Positions 32,123 through 40,686 of a stretch of DNA of 64,000 nt are shown here, piece by piece. Origin of the DNA: Plantibacter elymi (nom. nud.). GTDB lineage: Bacteria > Actinomycetota > Actinomycetes > Actinomycetales > Microbacteriaceae. Made by a program: the position numbers and the translations under genes. The notes beneath the pieces are model-generated. The model searched no databases, was not told the origin of the DNA, and worked only from the letters and a program-made list of their open reading frames with translations. Position 1 is the stretch's first letter. Every line of letters begins with the position of its first letter. The stretch covers positions 620,001 to 684,000 of the forward strand of contig NZ_FXWJ01000001.1 of NCBI RefSeq assembly GCF_900177795.1, given 5' to 3'.

Positions 32123-33130
32123 ATGGACGAGCGACCGCAGAAGGCGACGATCTACGCGGTGGCCAAGCGTGCCGGCGTGAGCATCTCCACCGTCTCCCTG
32201 GCCATCAACCACCCGCAGCGGGTGAACGAAGCGACACGACGATCGGTCATCGCCGCAGCGACGGAGCTCGGCTACCGAGGTGGTGCCGCCGCGAGCGGCG
32301 CTCAGCGGATCGCCGTCGCTGCACCGTTCTCCAGCTACGCCTCCTACTACCGACGACTGTCCGGGATCATGGAGCGCGCCGCGATGGACTCCGTCGAGAT
32401 CGTCGTGCACGACCTCCCCTCGGCGGCCGGGAGCGACAGTCCCGTCCTCGACGCGCTGCCCATGCGAGCGGGGATCGACGGCATCGTGGTGATGGGCGTG
32501 CCGCTGTCACCGGCCGCGTTGGAGTCGAAGGCGCTCCCTGGCCCGCCCGTCGTCCTCGTCGACGTCCCGGACGGCGCACAGCGACGGCTCGGGCTGCCCT
32601 CCGTCCTCATCGACGACGAACGGGGTGGTGAACTCATCGCCCGACACCTGGCGGAACTCGGACACGAACGGGTGGTGTTCCTCCACGAACCGCAACGCTC
32701 CGAGGAGTACGTGTCGGCCGGCATGCTGCGGGCGCGCGGCTTCGGTCACCTGCTCTCCGTCTCCGAGGCCGTGGCCGACGTCGCCGCGACAGACCTCGTC
32801 GAAGCCGTCGGTGCCGCGCTGGAGCGGGCGTTCCGGGCAGACCCGGAAGCGACCGCCGTGGTCGCCAACCACGATGAGCTGGCTGCTGCCGCGCACCGGG
32901 CGTTCCGGGTCGCGGGCGCGCACCTGCCCGAGGGGCGCTCGCTCGTCGGCTACGACGACGGACCGCTGGCGTCGGCGCTCGACCTCACGACCGTCCGCCA
33001 GCCGTTCGAGGAGTCCGGGTACGCGGCGCTCGATCTCCTGCTCGGTCGGCTCTCGGGTGAGCACGCCCGCGTCTCATCGGTCCAGCTCGCACCCGACCTG
33101 GTCGTCCGGGGCACCACCTTCCGCGTCTGA
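32123..33130 (+). CDS. LacI-family transcriptional regulator
   Basis: A 335-residue repressor: N-terminal helix-turn-helix and hinge (TIYAVAKRAGVSISTVSLAINHP, VNEATRRSVIAAATELGY), then a periplasmic-binding-like effector domain. It diverges from the hydrolase-MFS operon; palindromes between them suggest it represses both that operon and itself. GGAGGAGG precedes the ATG. The ligand is probably the ester or sugar handled by the operon. Confidence 0.92.
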   Translation: MDERPQKATIYAVAKRAGVSISTVSLAINHPQRVNEATRRSVIAAATELGYRGGAAASGAQRIAVAAPFSSYASYYRRLSGIMERAAMDSVEIVVHDLPSAAGSDSPVLDALPMRAGIDGIVVMGVPLSPAALESKALPGPPVVLVDVPDGAQRRLGLPSVLIDDERGGELIARHLAELGHERVVFLHEPQRSEEYVSAGMLRARGFGHLLSVSEAVADVAATDLVEAVGAALERAFRADPEATAVVANHDELAAAAHRAFRVAGAHLPEGRSLVGYDDGPLASALDLTTVRQPFEESGYAALDLLLGRLSGEHARVSSVQLAPDLVVRGTTFRV

Positions 33131-33208
33131 CCCCGACCCCGCGAGCGCCCGCCGCCGCGACGCTGTTAGCCTCGACGCACGAACACCACCGTTGAGGGAG
33201 GAATCGTC

Positions 33209-35530
33209 ATGGGCAACGACGCCGGACGACAGGACCGAGCACGCGCAGGATCGAAGCGGGACGGAGCGCTACAGCCCGCGGGTGGCGGGGAGGCGGAACC
33301 CGTCCTGGTGCAGGATCCGGAGCTGCCGCCCACGGCGGTCGACGAGGCCGACCTCGCTCCGAGATGGACCCCGGCGAAGGTGATCCTGTGGGTCGCCATC
33401 GCCCTGCTCGGTGGTCTGGCCTGGACGATGCTCGCCCTCGTCCGGGGTGAGACGGTCAACGCGATCTGGTTCGTCTTCGCTGCGGTCTGCACCTACCTCA
33501 TCGCCTACCGCTTCTACTCGAAACTCATCGAACGCAAGCTGCTGCGCCCCGACGACCGACGGGCGACCCCGGCCGAGTACCTGGCCAACGGCAAGGACTT
33601 CGTCCCCACCGACCGCCGGGTGCTGTACGGCCACCACTTCGCGGCGATCGCCGGTGCCGGTCCACTGGTCGGCCCGGTGCTCGCGGCACAGATGGGCTAC
33701 CTGCCCGGCACCATCTGGATCATCATCGGCGTGATCCTGGCGGGTGCCGTGCAGGACTACCTCGTCCTCTTCTTCTCGATGCGCCGTGGCGGCCGCTCCC
33801 TCGGCCAGATGGCGCGCGACGAACTCGGCGTGATCGGCGGGACGGCGGCGATCATCGCGACGCTCGCGATCATGGTCATCATCGTCGCCATCCTCGCCCT
33901 CGTCGTCGTCAACGCGCTCGGCGAGAGCCCGTGGGGTGTCTTCAGCGTTTCGATGACGATCCCGATCGCACTCTTCATGGGCGTCTACCTGCGCTTCATC
34001 CGGCCGGGCAAGATCACCGAGATCTCGATCATCGGCTTCATCCTGCTCATGTTCGCGATCGTCGCCGGCGGCTGGGTCGCCGAGACGGAGTGGGGCGCTG
34101 CGGCGTTCACCCTCGACCGCACGGTCATCGCCGTCGGGATCATCGTCTACGGCTTCGTCGCCGCCATTCTGCCGGTGTGGCTGCTCCTGGCACCACGCGA
34201 CTACCTCTCCACGTTCATGAAGATCGGCACGATCGTCATGCTCGCGGGAGCGATCGTCCTCGTCCGCCCGGAGATTACGGTCCCGGCGTTCAGCGAGTTC
34301 GCCGGTGGCGACGCCGGCCCGGTCGTGAGCGGCTCGCTGTTCCCGTTCCTCTTCGTCACGATCGCGTGCGGCGCCCTCTCCGGCTTCCACGCGCTCATCG
34401 CCTCGGGCACCACGCCGAAGCTGATCGAGAAGGAGCGCCAGACCCGCTTCATCGGATACGGCGGCATGCTCATGGAGTCGTTCGTCGCGATCATGGCCCT
34501 CGTCGCGGCACTGTCGATCGACCGCGGCATCTACTTCGCGATGAACTCCTCCGCAGCTGCCACGGGCGGCACCGTCGAGGGGGCGGTCGCCTTCGTGAAC
34601 TCGCTCGGCCTCGCCGGGGTGAACCTCACGCCCGACGTGCTGACCCAGACCGCGGCGAACGTGGGGGAGGAGTCGATCGTCTCCCGCACCGGCGGCGCGC
34701 CGACGCTCGCCCTCGGCCTCGCGCACATCATGCAGCAACTCATCGGCGGCACGTCGCTCATGTCGTTCTGGTACCACTTCGCGATCATGTTCGAGGCGCT
34801 GTTCATCCTCACCGCGGTCGACGCCGGGACGCGCGTGGCGCGCTTCATGCTGCAGGACACCTTCGGCAACATCATCCCCAAGTTCCGCGACCCCGACTGG
34901 CGGGTCGGAGCATGGATCTGCACCGCGGTGATGGTGGCGGCGTGGGGAGCGATCCTCATCATGGGCGTCACCGACCCGCTCGGCGGCATCAACACCCTCT
35001 TCCCGTTGTTCGGCATCGCGAACCAGCTGCTCGCCGCCATCGCGCTCGCCGTGTGCATGGCGATCGTGGCGAAACGCGGGAACTTCCGCTGGCTGTGGAT
35101 CGTCGCCGTCCCGCTGGCCTTCACCGCCGTGGTGACGATCACCGCGTCGATGTTCAAGATCTTCTCGCCCGTGCCGGCCGTCGGCTACTGGGCGCAGAAC
35201 GCGGCGTTCCGTGAGGCGCTGGCGGCGGGCGAGGACAGCTTCGGCAACGCACCGACGCGGGCGGCGATGGAGGCGGTCGTGCGGAACACCACCGTGCAGG
35301 GAGTGCTCTCGATCCTGTTCGTGACCCTCGCGATCATCGTCATCTTCTTCGCGATCCTCCATACCGTGCGGTCGTTCCGCTCGGGCGGTGGGCCGAGCTC
35401 GGAGGATCCGGCACTGCCGTCGCGACGGTACGCGCCGTCGGGGCTCATCGCCACGAAGGCGGAGAAGGCGCTCGAGCGCGAGTGGTCGACCGTGGACGCC
35501 GACAAGCGACCCGCGCGGTCGGGGCACTGA
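33209..35530 (+). CDS. cstA: CstA-family pyruvate/peptide transporter
   Basis: A 773-residue membrane protein with about 16-18 hydrophobic segments, of the carbon-starvation CstA family; known members import pyruvate or peptides. Typical stretches: LYGHHFAAIAGAGPLVGPVLAAQMGY, GAVQDYLVLFFSMRRGGRSLGQMAR, and LMSFWYHFAIMFEALFILTAVDAGTR. An acidic/Gln N-terminal tail (~45 residues) and a charged C-tail extend it beyond E. coli CstA. GGGAGGA precedes the ATG. The stop overlaps the YbdD/YjiX start (TGATG). A TAGCCT hexamer at about 33168-33173 may be its -10. Confidence 0.92.
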   Translation: MGNDAGRQDRARAGSKRDGALQPAGGGEAEPVLVQDPELPPTAVDEADLAPRWTPAKVILWVAIALLGGLAWTMLALVRGETVNAIWFVFAAVCTYLIAYRFYSKLIERKLLRPDDRRATPAEYLANGKDFVPTDRRVLYGHHFAAIAGAGPLVGPVLAAQMGYLPGTIWIIIGVILAGAVQDYLVLFFSMRRGGRSLGQMARDELGVIGGTAAIIATLAIMVIIVAILALVVVNALGESPWGVFSVSMTIPIALFMGVYLRFIRPGKITEISIIGFILLMFAIVAGGWVAETEWGAAAFTLDRTVIAVGIIVYGFVAAILPVWLLLAPRDYLSTFMKIGTIVMLAGAIVLVRPEITVPAFSEFAGGDAGPVVSGSLFPFLFVTIACGALSGFHALIASGTTPKLIEKERQTRFIGYGGMLMESFVAIMALVAALSIDRGIYFAMNSSAAATGGTVEGAVAFVNSLGLAGVNLTPDVLTQTAANVGEESIVSRTGGAPTLALGLAHIMQQLIGGTSLMSFWYHFAIMFEALFILTAVDAGTRVARFMLQDTFGNIIPKFRDPDWRVGAWICTAVMVAAWGAILIMGVTDPLGGINTLFPLFGIANQLLAAIALAVCMAIVAKRGNFRWLWIVAVPLAFTAVVTITASMFKIFSPVPAVGYWAQNAAFREALAAGEDSFGNAPTRAAMEAVVRNTTVQGVLSILFVTLAIIVIFFAILHTVRSFRSGGGPSSEDPALPSRRYAPSGLIATKAEKALEREWSTVDADKRPARSGH

Positions 35531-35721
35531 TGGCCGGCTTACGGCGGGGTTGGGCGTCGGTGCGGTGGTTCGTCACTTCGCTCATGGGTGACACCGCCTA
35601 CGCCACCTATGTGGAGCACCAGCGTCGCGTCCATCCCGACGCACCGGTCCCCGACGAGCGCACCTTCTGGCGGGAGCGCTTCGCTGAGCAGGACCGGACG
35701 CCGGGCTCCCGCTGCTGCTGA
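35530..35721 (+). CDS. YbdD/YjiX family small protein
   Basis: A 63-residue protein that accompanies CstA in most genomes and is needed for transport in some. It has the family's core MGDTAYATYVEHQRRVHPDAP, ERTFWRER, and the characteristic C-terminal RCC. The start overlaps the cstA stop by one base, so it is translationally coupled. Confidence 0.9.
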   Translation: MAGLRRGWASVRWFVTSLMGDTAYATYVEHQRRVHPDAPVPDERTFWRERFAEQDRTPGSRCC

Positions 35722-35736
35722 GCGCGCGGGGCGCTC
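35720..35736 (+). terminator. Hairpin at the end of the cstA-ybdD operon
   Basis: Inverted repeat GAGCGC/GCGCTC with a 5-base loop, starting at the ybdD stop codon. Short, without U-tract. Confidence 0.4.
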
Positions 35737-35749
35737 GTGCCGTCGAGTC

Positions 35750-36046
35750 CTACTGGTCCACGGCGTGGACTGAGAGGACGACCTGCTCCTCCGGCACGAG
35801 CGCCTCCAGGGCCTTGCGGGCACTCGGGTAGTCGCGACCCTCGGCCTCGATGGTGCGGGTGGCTGTCGGCCGGAACACCGCGGTGCCCACGAGGTCGCCG
35901 TTCACCCGACCGCCGCCGTGCAGCCCGGCGAGGGCGTGCCCGGGCGGGGTGGAGGCGAGGACGGCGGCGCGCAAGGCGGCGACGTCCGGTGCGGAGGCTT
36001 CGGTGGTGATGGTCGCGCGGTCGCGGACGGTGGCGATGAGCTTCAC
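35750..36046 (-). CDS. Small hypothetical protein
   Basis: A 98-residue protein of unknown function with alternating beta strands and one helix (KLIATVRDRATITTEASAPDVAALRAAV; TRTIEAEGRDYPSARKALEALV). The Tyr-Pro-Ser-Ala-Arg-Lys helix is notable. GTG start; TAGGCT at 36053-36058 sits exactly six bases before it, the same leaderless promoter layout as several neighbours, which supports it as a real gene. Confidence 0.65.
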   Translation of the reverse strand: MKLIATVRDRATITTEASAPDVAALRAAVLASTPPGHALAGLHGGGRVNGDLVGTAVFRPTATRTIEAEGRDYPSARKALEALVPEEQVVLSVHAVDQ

Positions 36047-36146
36047 CCGTCAAGCCTACGGAACGTCGCGATTCCGCCGCACCCCCTGCGATCCCTACCG
36101 AGGGCCGCGGGATGGAGTCGTCCTCGATCTCGGAGTCCTTCGGGGG

Positions 36147-36169
36147 CACTTCGACAAGCTCAGTGACCG
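36147..36169 (+). repeat. REP-like element, single copy
   Basis: cacttcgacaagctcagtga followed by ccg: one copy of the dispersed element, in the orientation opposite to those at 36301 and 36359. Confidence 0.6.
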
Positions 36170-36216
36170 TCAGGGGTCTGCCCGTCGCCCCGGTCGCGAC
36201 TCCGCCGCACCTTCCT

Positions 36217-36327
36217 CCGGTCCCTGAGCAACCTCCGCCGGTCCCTGAGCAACCTCCTCCGGTCCCTGATCAACCTCCTCCGGTCCCTGAGCAACCTCCA
36301 CCGGTCCCTGAGCTTGTCGAAGGGCAC
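36217..36327 (+). repeat. 21-bp tandem repeat (4 copies) running into a REP-like element
   Basis: Units begin at 36217, 36238, 36259 and 36280; each is ccggtccctgagcaacctcc plus one variable base, the third carrying gat for gag. The fifth unit (36301) starts the same way but continues as the dispersed element ggtccctgagcttgtcgaag. The period is divisible by three, so one frame reads PPPVPEQ repeats, but no expressed protein is supported. Expansion from the first half of the REP-like word is likely. Confidence 0.85.
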
Positions 36328-36358
36328 ACGGAGAACCCCGCGAATCCGGCGAACTTCC

Positions 36359-36386
36359 ACCGGTCCCTGAGCCTGTCGAAGGGCAC
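36359..36386 (+). repeat. REP-like element, single copy
   Basis: ccggtccctgagcctgtcga continuing to agggcac; same orientation as the copy at 36301 and 70 bases before the HNH gene. Confidence 0.6.
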
Positions 36387-36455
36387 GCGGAGAATCTCCC
36401 GAAGTCGGTCCGACTCGGCATCTGGAATGTCAGTGGTCCATGGTGGACTTGTCCC

Positions 36456-37727
36456 ATGACCGAGACCACCCTCACCGCAGTCCGCGCCGGCGATGAATAC
36501 GCCGCGCAGCTGGCGGCGTTCTCGGACGAGTACGCGGAGATCAAACGGCTGCGCGCTGCGCTCGATGGGCGAGAGGCTCGCCTCCTCGCCCGTTCCGCCG
36601 CCTACGCCGACGCACTCGCGGACGCGACGGTCCCAGCGATCTTCCCGCCGGCGGAGCGTCGGGCACTGTCTCGTCGCTCCACCTGCGCGGCCCTCGCGAT
36701 GGCGACCCACACGACCGAACAGTCGGTTCAGCGCGCGACGAACGACGCCGAGGCGCTCGTCAATCACGCCCCGTCCGTCCTCGCATCGCTCGAGGCGGGT
36801 CGTATCTCGGCTCGGCATGCGAAGACGATCACCGACCAACTCCGCGACGTCCCCACCGAAGGTCGCGCGGTGTTCCTGGCGAAGGTGCTCCCGGTTGCCG
36901 AGCAGACCACCGACGCAGAACTTCGGCACCGCGCCCGCGTCCTGCGCGAACGGCTCCATCCGGAATCGATCACCGCACGCGCCAAGCGTTCCGAGGCCGA
37001 CCGCCGCGTCGAATTCGAGCCCGCAGCCGACGGCATGGCGTGGGTGCACCTGTTCACCACGGCGCCCATCGCGCAGGGCATCATCGAGCGGGTCGAAGCA
37101 GCGGCCTCGGAATCTCGCGCAGCTGGCGACACCCGGACGTGCGCTCAGTTGCAGGCGGACGCCCTCGCAGCCCTGGCCCTCACCGGTGTGACCCCTGACG
37201 ACGTCATGTCGAGCCCGGTGCTCCCGCACCCGGTCGAAGTGCAGGAGCACATCAGGCCGACCGTACAGATCACGGTCCCGGCGCTGAGCATGGCCGGCGT
37301 CAGCGACGCCCCGGCGACGCTCGACGGGTACGGCCCGATCGACCCGGAGACCGCGGCACGTATCGCGGTGAACGCCCCCAGCTTCGCCCGGATCCTCGTC
37401 CAGCCGGAAACCGGCACCGTCCTCTCCGTCGTGCGCAACCAGTACCGGGTCCCCGCCGACCTGCAACGCGCGGTCCGCCTGCGGGACGGCACTTGTCGGG
37501 CACCGGGCTGCGGGAGACGCGCCAGAGCGTGTGACCTCGACCACTCGGTCGCCTGGGACGACGGCGGGACGACAGATGTCGGGAACCTCGCCTGCCTCTG
37601 CCGACATCACCACCGGATGAAGCATCTTCCCGGGTGGAACCTCGACCACGGGCCGGGCGGGGTGCTCGAGTGGACAACACCCGACGGGAAACGCCACCGG
37701 ACCGAACCGGATCCCGCACCGTTCTGA
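36456..37727 (+). CDS. DUF222/13E12-family HNH endonuclease-like protein
   Basis: A 423-residue protein of the DUF222 family, the 13E12-repeat family known from mycobacteria. The N-terminal ~250 residues are helical (TEQSVQRATNDAEALVNHAPSVL, RISARHAKTITDQL); the C-terminus is an HNH nuclease domain: CRAPGCGRRARACDLDHSVAW, then NLACLCRHHHRMKH with the zinc-type Cys pairs and catalytic His. Such genes occur in many copies in actinobacteria and behave like domesticated or mobile elements. TGGACT at 36444-36449 is six bases before the ATG. REP-like repeats lie on both sides. Confidence 0.9.
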   Translation: MTETTLTAVRAGDEYAAQLAAFSDEYAEIKRLRAALDGREARLLARSAAYADALADATVPAIFPPAERRALSRRSTCAALAMATHTTEQSVQRATNDAEALVNHAPSVLASLEAGRISARHAKTITDQLRDVPTEGRAVFLAKVLPVAEQTTDAELRHRARVLRERLHPESITARAKRSEADRRVEFEPAADGMAWVHLFTTAPIAQGIIERVEAAASESRAAGDTRTCAQLQADALAALALTGVTPDDVMSSPVLPHPVEVQEHIRPTVQITVPALSMAGVSDAPATLDGYGPIDPETAARIAVNAPSFARILVQPETGTVLSVVRNQYRVPADLQRAVRLRDGTCRAPGCGRRARACDLDHSVAWDDGGTTDVGNLACLCRHHHRMKHLPGWNLDHGPGGVLEWTTPDGKRHRTEPDPAPF

Positions 37728-37738
37728 CCAGCACCGGA

Positions 37739-37787
37739 CACTGAGCCTGTCGAAGGGTTCCTCGTGGGCACTTCGACAGGCTCAGTG
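37739..37787. repeat. Inverted pair of REP-like elements forming a hairpin after the HNH gene
   Basis: cactgagcctgtcgaag (37739-37755) and its exact complement cttcgacaggctcagtg (37771-37787) flank a 15-base loop, 11 bases after the HNH stop. It would serve as a transcription terminator. A further single copy (cttcgacaggctcagtgacc) follows at 37832-37852. Confidence 0.8.
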
Positions 37788-37855
37788 ACCGGGGGATGTG
37801 AGCCCGCAACGGTGAGGCACCTTCGTGGGCACTTCGACAGGCTCAGTGACCGGAA

Positions 37856-38130
37856 GATGTGTGCCCGGAAAGACTCGGTCCCTGAGCTTGTCGAAGGGCA
37901 CTCGGGTCGAGGCGCCTCGGTCTGCGGGGGATGTGTGCCCGGAAAGACTCGGTCCCTGAGCTTGTCGAAGGGCACTCGGGTCGAGGCGCCTCGGTCTGCG
38001 GGGGATGTGTGCCCGGAAAGACCCGGTCCCTGAGCTTGTCGAAGGGCACTCAGGTCGAGGCGCCTCGGTCTGCGGGGGATGTGTGCCCGGAAAGACTCGG
38101 TCCCTGAGCTTGTCGAAGGGCACTCAGGTC
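37856..38130 (+). repeat. 74-bp tandem repeat array, about 3.7 copies
   Basis: Units start at 37856, 37930, 38004 and 38078 with gatgtgtgcccggaaagact; each contains the REP-like word ggtccctgagcttgtcgaag near its centre. Copies are almost identical (single-base changes such as gactcgg/gacccgg and cgggtc/caggtc). A more decayed fifth unit can be followed to about 38175. The array ends just before the promoter of the YxiG-like gene. Confidence 0.9.
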
Positions 38131-38216
38131 ACGCTGCCTCGATGAACGGGAGAGGTGCACCCGGAAAGGGCTGCCTCGTACACGGCCCGAGGGTGCACTC
38201 CGATACGCTGCCTGCC

Positions 38217-38690
38217 GTGGAGATCAGTGAGATGCAAGCGGCCTTCGACGACGCGTTCGACCAGGCGGTGGTGTTCCACGGCTTCACGGAGTACATGCGC
38301 GACTACGAGATGATCGTCCAGATCGTCGCCGCTCCGAGTACGGGCATTCCGATGAGGTCCCTGCGCTATCTCTTCGTCAACTGCGTGCAGGCCGACGTGT
38401 CGACGGTGCTTCCGCCGGACCTCTGGGCGCGTTCGTTGGACGACCGACTGCTCGAGCTCGGCTCGGACCTTGACGGGTACGTCTGGGGTGTCAGAGAACA
38501 GGGCCTCTATCCGGGGTTCGAACTGATGCCCGACTCGGAGATCGCACGATCCTGGTCGACGTCCGTGGGAATCCCGTTCCATGAGCTTCGCCTGATGTCG
38601 AACGCACACGACATCAGCCTGGTGTTCTCCGACCTTCGCGTCACGGAGCTGGCTCCCGGCTATGCCCCGTTCACGGTCGGGCCCGAGTAG
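38217..38690 (+). CDS. YxiG-like protein
   Basis: A 157-residue cytosolic protein of the YxiG-like family: an N-terminal helix (EMQAAFDDAFDQAVVFHGFTEYMRDYEM), RYLFVNCVQADVST, WARSLDDRLLELGSDLDGYVWGV, and SDLRVTELAPGYAPF. Function unknown; related proteins occur near toxin-immunity loci. GTG start; TACGCT at 38204-38209 is seven bases upstream, so it is probably leaderless and driven from the edge of the 74-bp array. Confidence 0.75.
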   Translation: MEISEMQAAFDDAFDQAVVFHGFTEYMRDYEMIVQIVAAPSTGIPMRSLRYLFVNCVQADVSTVLPPDLWARSLDDRLLELGSDLDGYVWGVREQGLYPGFELMPDSEIARSWSTSVGIPFHELRLMSNAHDISLVFSDLRVTELAPGYAPFTVGPE

Positions 38691-38782
38691 TCACAGGGGT
38701 GCTCGGGGTCGGACCGCCCTGCGTCTGCCGCTCGATGCAGGCGTGCACACCCGTCACCCCGACGGCTCGGTAGCCTGGGCGG

Positions 38783-39382
38783 ATGACCGGACCAGCCGAC
38801 GCATCGCCGGAACTCGAACACGTCGCGGACGGTCTGCGGATCCTCGACGCGATCGTCGGCCTCGCACCCCGTGAAGCCGCGACCCACCCCTCACTGTGGC
38901 CGCTGCTCGGCGTCCCGGCCATCGACCGTGGCGCGCTCGTGATCTTCCCCCTGGCCGTAGCCGCCTGCAGCGCGACGGATCGATCAGGACTCGAGCGGCT
39001 GCGCGAAGTCTGCGCGGCACTGCAGCAGGACTGCATCCACCTCTTCGGTGGAGACCACATCCACCGGGAGACCGTGCTCGACCCGGATGAGGACCCGTAC
39101 GGGCGGCGTCTCGCCGAAGTCGGAGCGCACGCGACGACACCACGCGGGGTGGTGGTGTGGCGTGTCCGCGATCGCGGTGCGGCACTCGTCCTCGTCGTCG
39201 ACGAGGAGCGCGGGCAGGCGACGCTGACCTTCCACCTGGTGCCCAAGGACTGGATCTGGAACTGGCCTCCGACGTCCACGACGAAGCGCGAAGCGTCCCG
39301 TCGTCGGTCCGCGGTGAAGGAACAGGCGGCCGTCGACGTCGTCTGGTCCTGGCCGGCGGCCGACCTGGCTCAGGGTCGCTGA
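38783..39382 (+). CDS. Hypothetical protein
   Basis: A 199-residue protein I do not recognise. It looks globular, alpha/beta: a helical start, HPSLWPLLGVPAIDRGALVIFPLAVAAC, a His/Asp-rich CIHLFGGDHIHRETVLDPDEDP, strands VVVWRVRDRGAALVLVVD, then WIWNWPP and a basic tail. TAGCCT at 38771-38776 lies six bases before the ATG, supporting expression. Its 3' end overlaps the convergent TPR-like gene by 13 bases. Confidence 0.65.
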   Translation: MTGPADASPELEHVADGLRILDAIVGLAPREAATHPSLWPLLGVPAIDRGALVIFPLAVAACSATDRSGLERLREVCAALQQDCIHLFGGDHIHRETVLDPDEDPYGRRLAEVGAHATTPRGVVVWRVRDRGAALVLVVDEERGQATLTFHLVPKDWIWNWPPTSTTKREASRRRSAVKEQAAVDVVWSWPAADLAQGR

Positions 39383-40686
39383 ACGGAGGGCCCGCCAGGC
39401 GATTCCGGCGGTGTCGATCCAGTCGCAGAGCGTCCCGGGCGCGGGTCGTCGCCTCCGTAGGCGACGACCCGGTCCCACAACCAGTCGGTGAGGCTCGCGG
39501 CCACCTCTTCGTCGTCACGTCCGGCGGATCGACGGACGAGCCGTCCACCGGAACCCTCGATGAGGTAGGCGCCCGCGTCGTCGGTGAAGAGCTGCGTGTA
39601 GTAGTCGCGCTCGGCATCCCACTGCGGCCACGCTTCCGGGTCCCGTTCGATCGCCTCGTCCATCTCGCCGATCTCGGCGCCGCTCATGAGACGGAACGGG
39701 CTGCCGTCGCCCCAGCGCCCGCCGGTACCGGGGAGCTGCCCGTCGTGCCAGGCGAGCACCTTGTCGTCACCGCCGCTCGCGCTCGCGGCATCGAGGTCGA
39801 GCGGCGGGCGCAGTGAGGCCGCCAGCTCTTCCGGAAGGAGCGGTTCCAGAGCGGCCAACGCCTCACGGAGCCCGGCTTCGAACACCTTGTCGCGGAGGAT
39901 CCGCCAGGCGATCTCGCCCATGCCGGCCCGGCGCAGGTCGTCCATCGTCCCGACGCCACGCTCGATGGGATCGAGGAACGCTCGCGCGACGACCATCCCG
40001 CCCTGGGCGACCTCGTCCATCGGGTCCTCGCGAAGGACCCTGGCCAGGAGTTCCAGCGCCTCCTGCGGACGGTAGTCGTACAGGTAGGCGAAGGCCAGCG
40101 CCGTCGAGAGTGTCGTCTCGCTCGGGTCCGCCTCGATCGCCTGCTGCGCGGCGACGAGGAACCGGCCAGGTGGGGTGCCCGTCGACAGGAAGTGCAGGGC
40201 TCGGAGTCCGAGCGCGCCGGCGTACGCCTCCGGGGCGGTCCGTCCGGCCAGCTCGACCGCGTCGTCGATCAGCGCCCACCCTCGCTGGGGATCGGCGGCC
40301 ATCGCGACGGCGGCCGCGTGGTCCATGTGGTCGAACCAGTCCGCCTCCGGGTCCTCGCGGAGGACGAGTTCACCGAGTCGCATGGCCTCGGCGAAGTCGC
40401 CCTCGGACCCTTCGAGATCGCGCAAGCGACGCAGCGCCCCGAGGAACTGCCGGTCGCGGCGGCCGAGCAACTCCCGGAGGAGGCGTCTGGCCTCATCGAC
40501 GTCGCCGCACGCCTGCCGGTGCATGGAGAGCAGAATGATCATCCCGGTGAACTGCGGCGCCCGGGCGAGGACGCTCATCGCCAGCTCGGGGATCCGTGGG
40601 TGCTCGGGCTGGAAGTCGAAGAGCTCCCAAGCGAGATCGCGGTCGTGTTCGATGGCCTCGCGCTCGGCGCCGACGGGGTCGCTCAT
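39370..40686 (-). CDS. TPR-like helical repeat protein, partner of the AAA+ ATPase
   Basis: A 438-residue protein. Residues ~1-270 are helical repeats of tetratricopeptide character (DVDEARRLLRELLGRRDRQFLGAL, DFAEAMRLGELVLREDPEADWF, ETTLSTALAFAYLYDYRPQEALELLARVLREDP). The last ~120 residues form an alpha/beta region (LMSGAEIGEMDEAIERDPEAWPQWDAERDYYTQLFTDDAGAYLIEG, ASLTDWLWDRVVAY) that recalls SUKH/SMI1 domains, without certainty. ATG overlaps the ATPase stop (ATGA), so the two are made together and probably act as a complex. Confidence 0.72.
   Translation of the reverse strand: MSDPVGAEREAIEHDRDLAWELFDFQPEHPRIPELAMSVLARAPQFTGMIILLSMHRQACGDVDEARRLLRELLGRRDRQFLGALRRLRDLEGSEGDFAEAMRLGELVLREDPEADWFDHMDHAAAVAMAADPQRGWALIDDAVELAGRTAPEAYAGALGLRALHFLSTGTPPGRFLVAAQQAIEADPSETTLSTALAFAYLYDYRPQEALELLARVLREDPMDEVAQGGMVVARAFLDPIERGVGTMDDLRRAGMGEIAWRILRDKVFEAGLREALAALEPLLPEELAASLRPPLDLDAASASGGDDKVLAWHDGQLPGTGGRWGDGSPFRLMSGAEIGEMDEAIERDPEAWPQWDAERDYYTQLFTDDAGAYLIEGSGGRLVRRSAGRDDEEVAASLTDWLWDRVVAYGGDDPRPGRSATGSTPPESPGGPSVQRP

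Noticed and set aside
36112-36459. Open frame with PPPVPEQ repeats ending in ATGA overlap with the HNH gene
   Set aside because: Arises from the 21-bp repeats; no ribosome site and no conserved domain. Kept only as a finding.
37764-38123. Several overlapping frames inside the 74-bp array
   Set aside because: The period is not a multiple of three; frames are produced by the repeat and contain REP-like sequence.
37856-38130. Possible CRISPR array
   Set aside because: Unit is 74 bp with no unique spacers between repeats and no cas genes; it is a simple tandem array.
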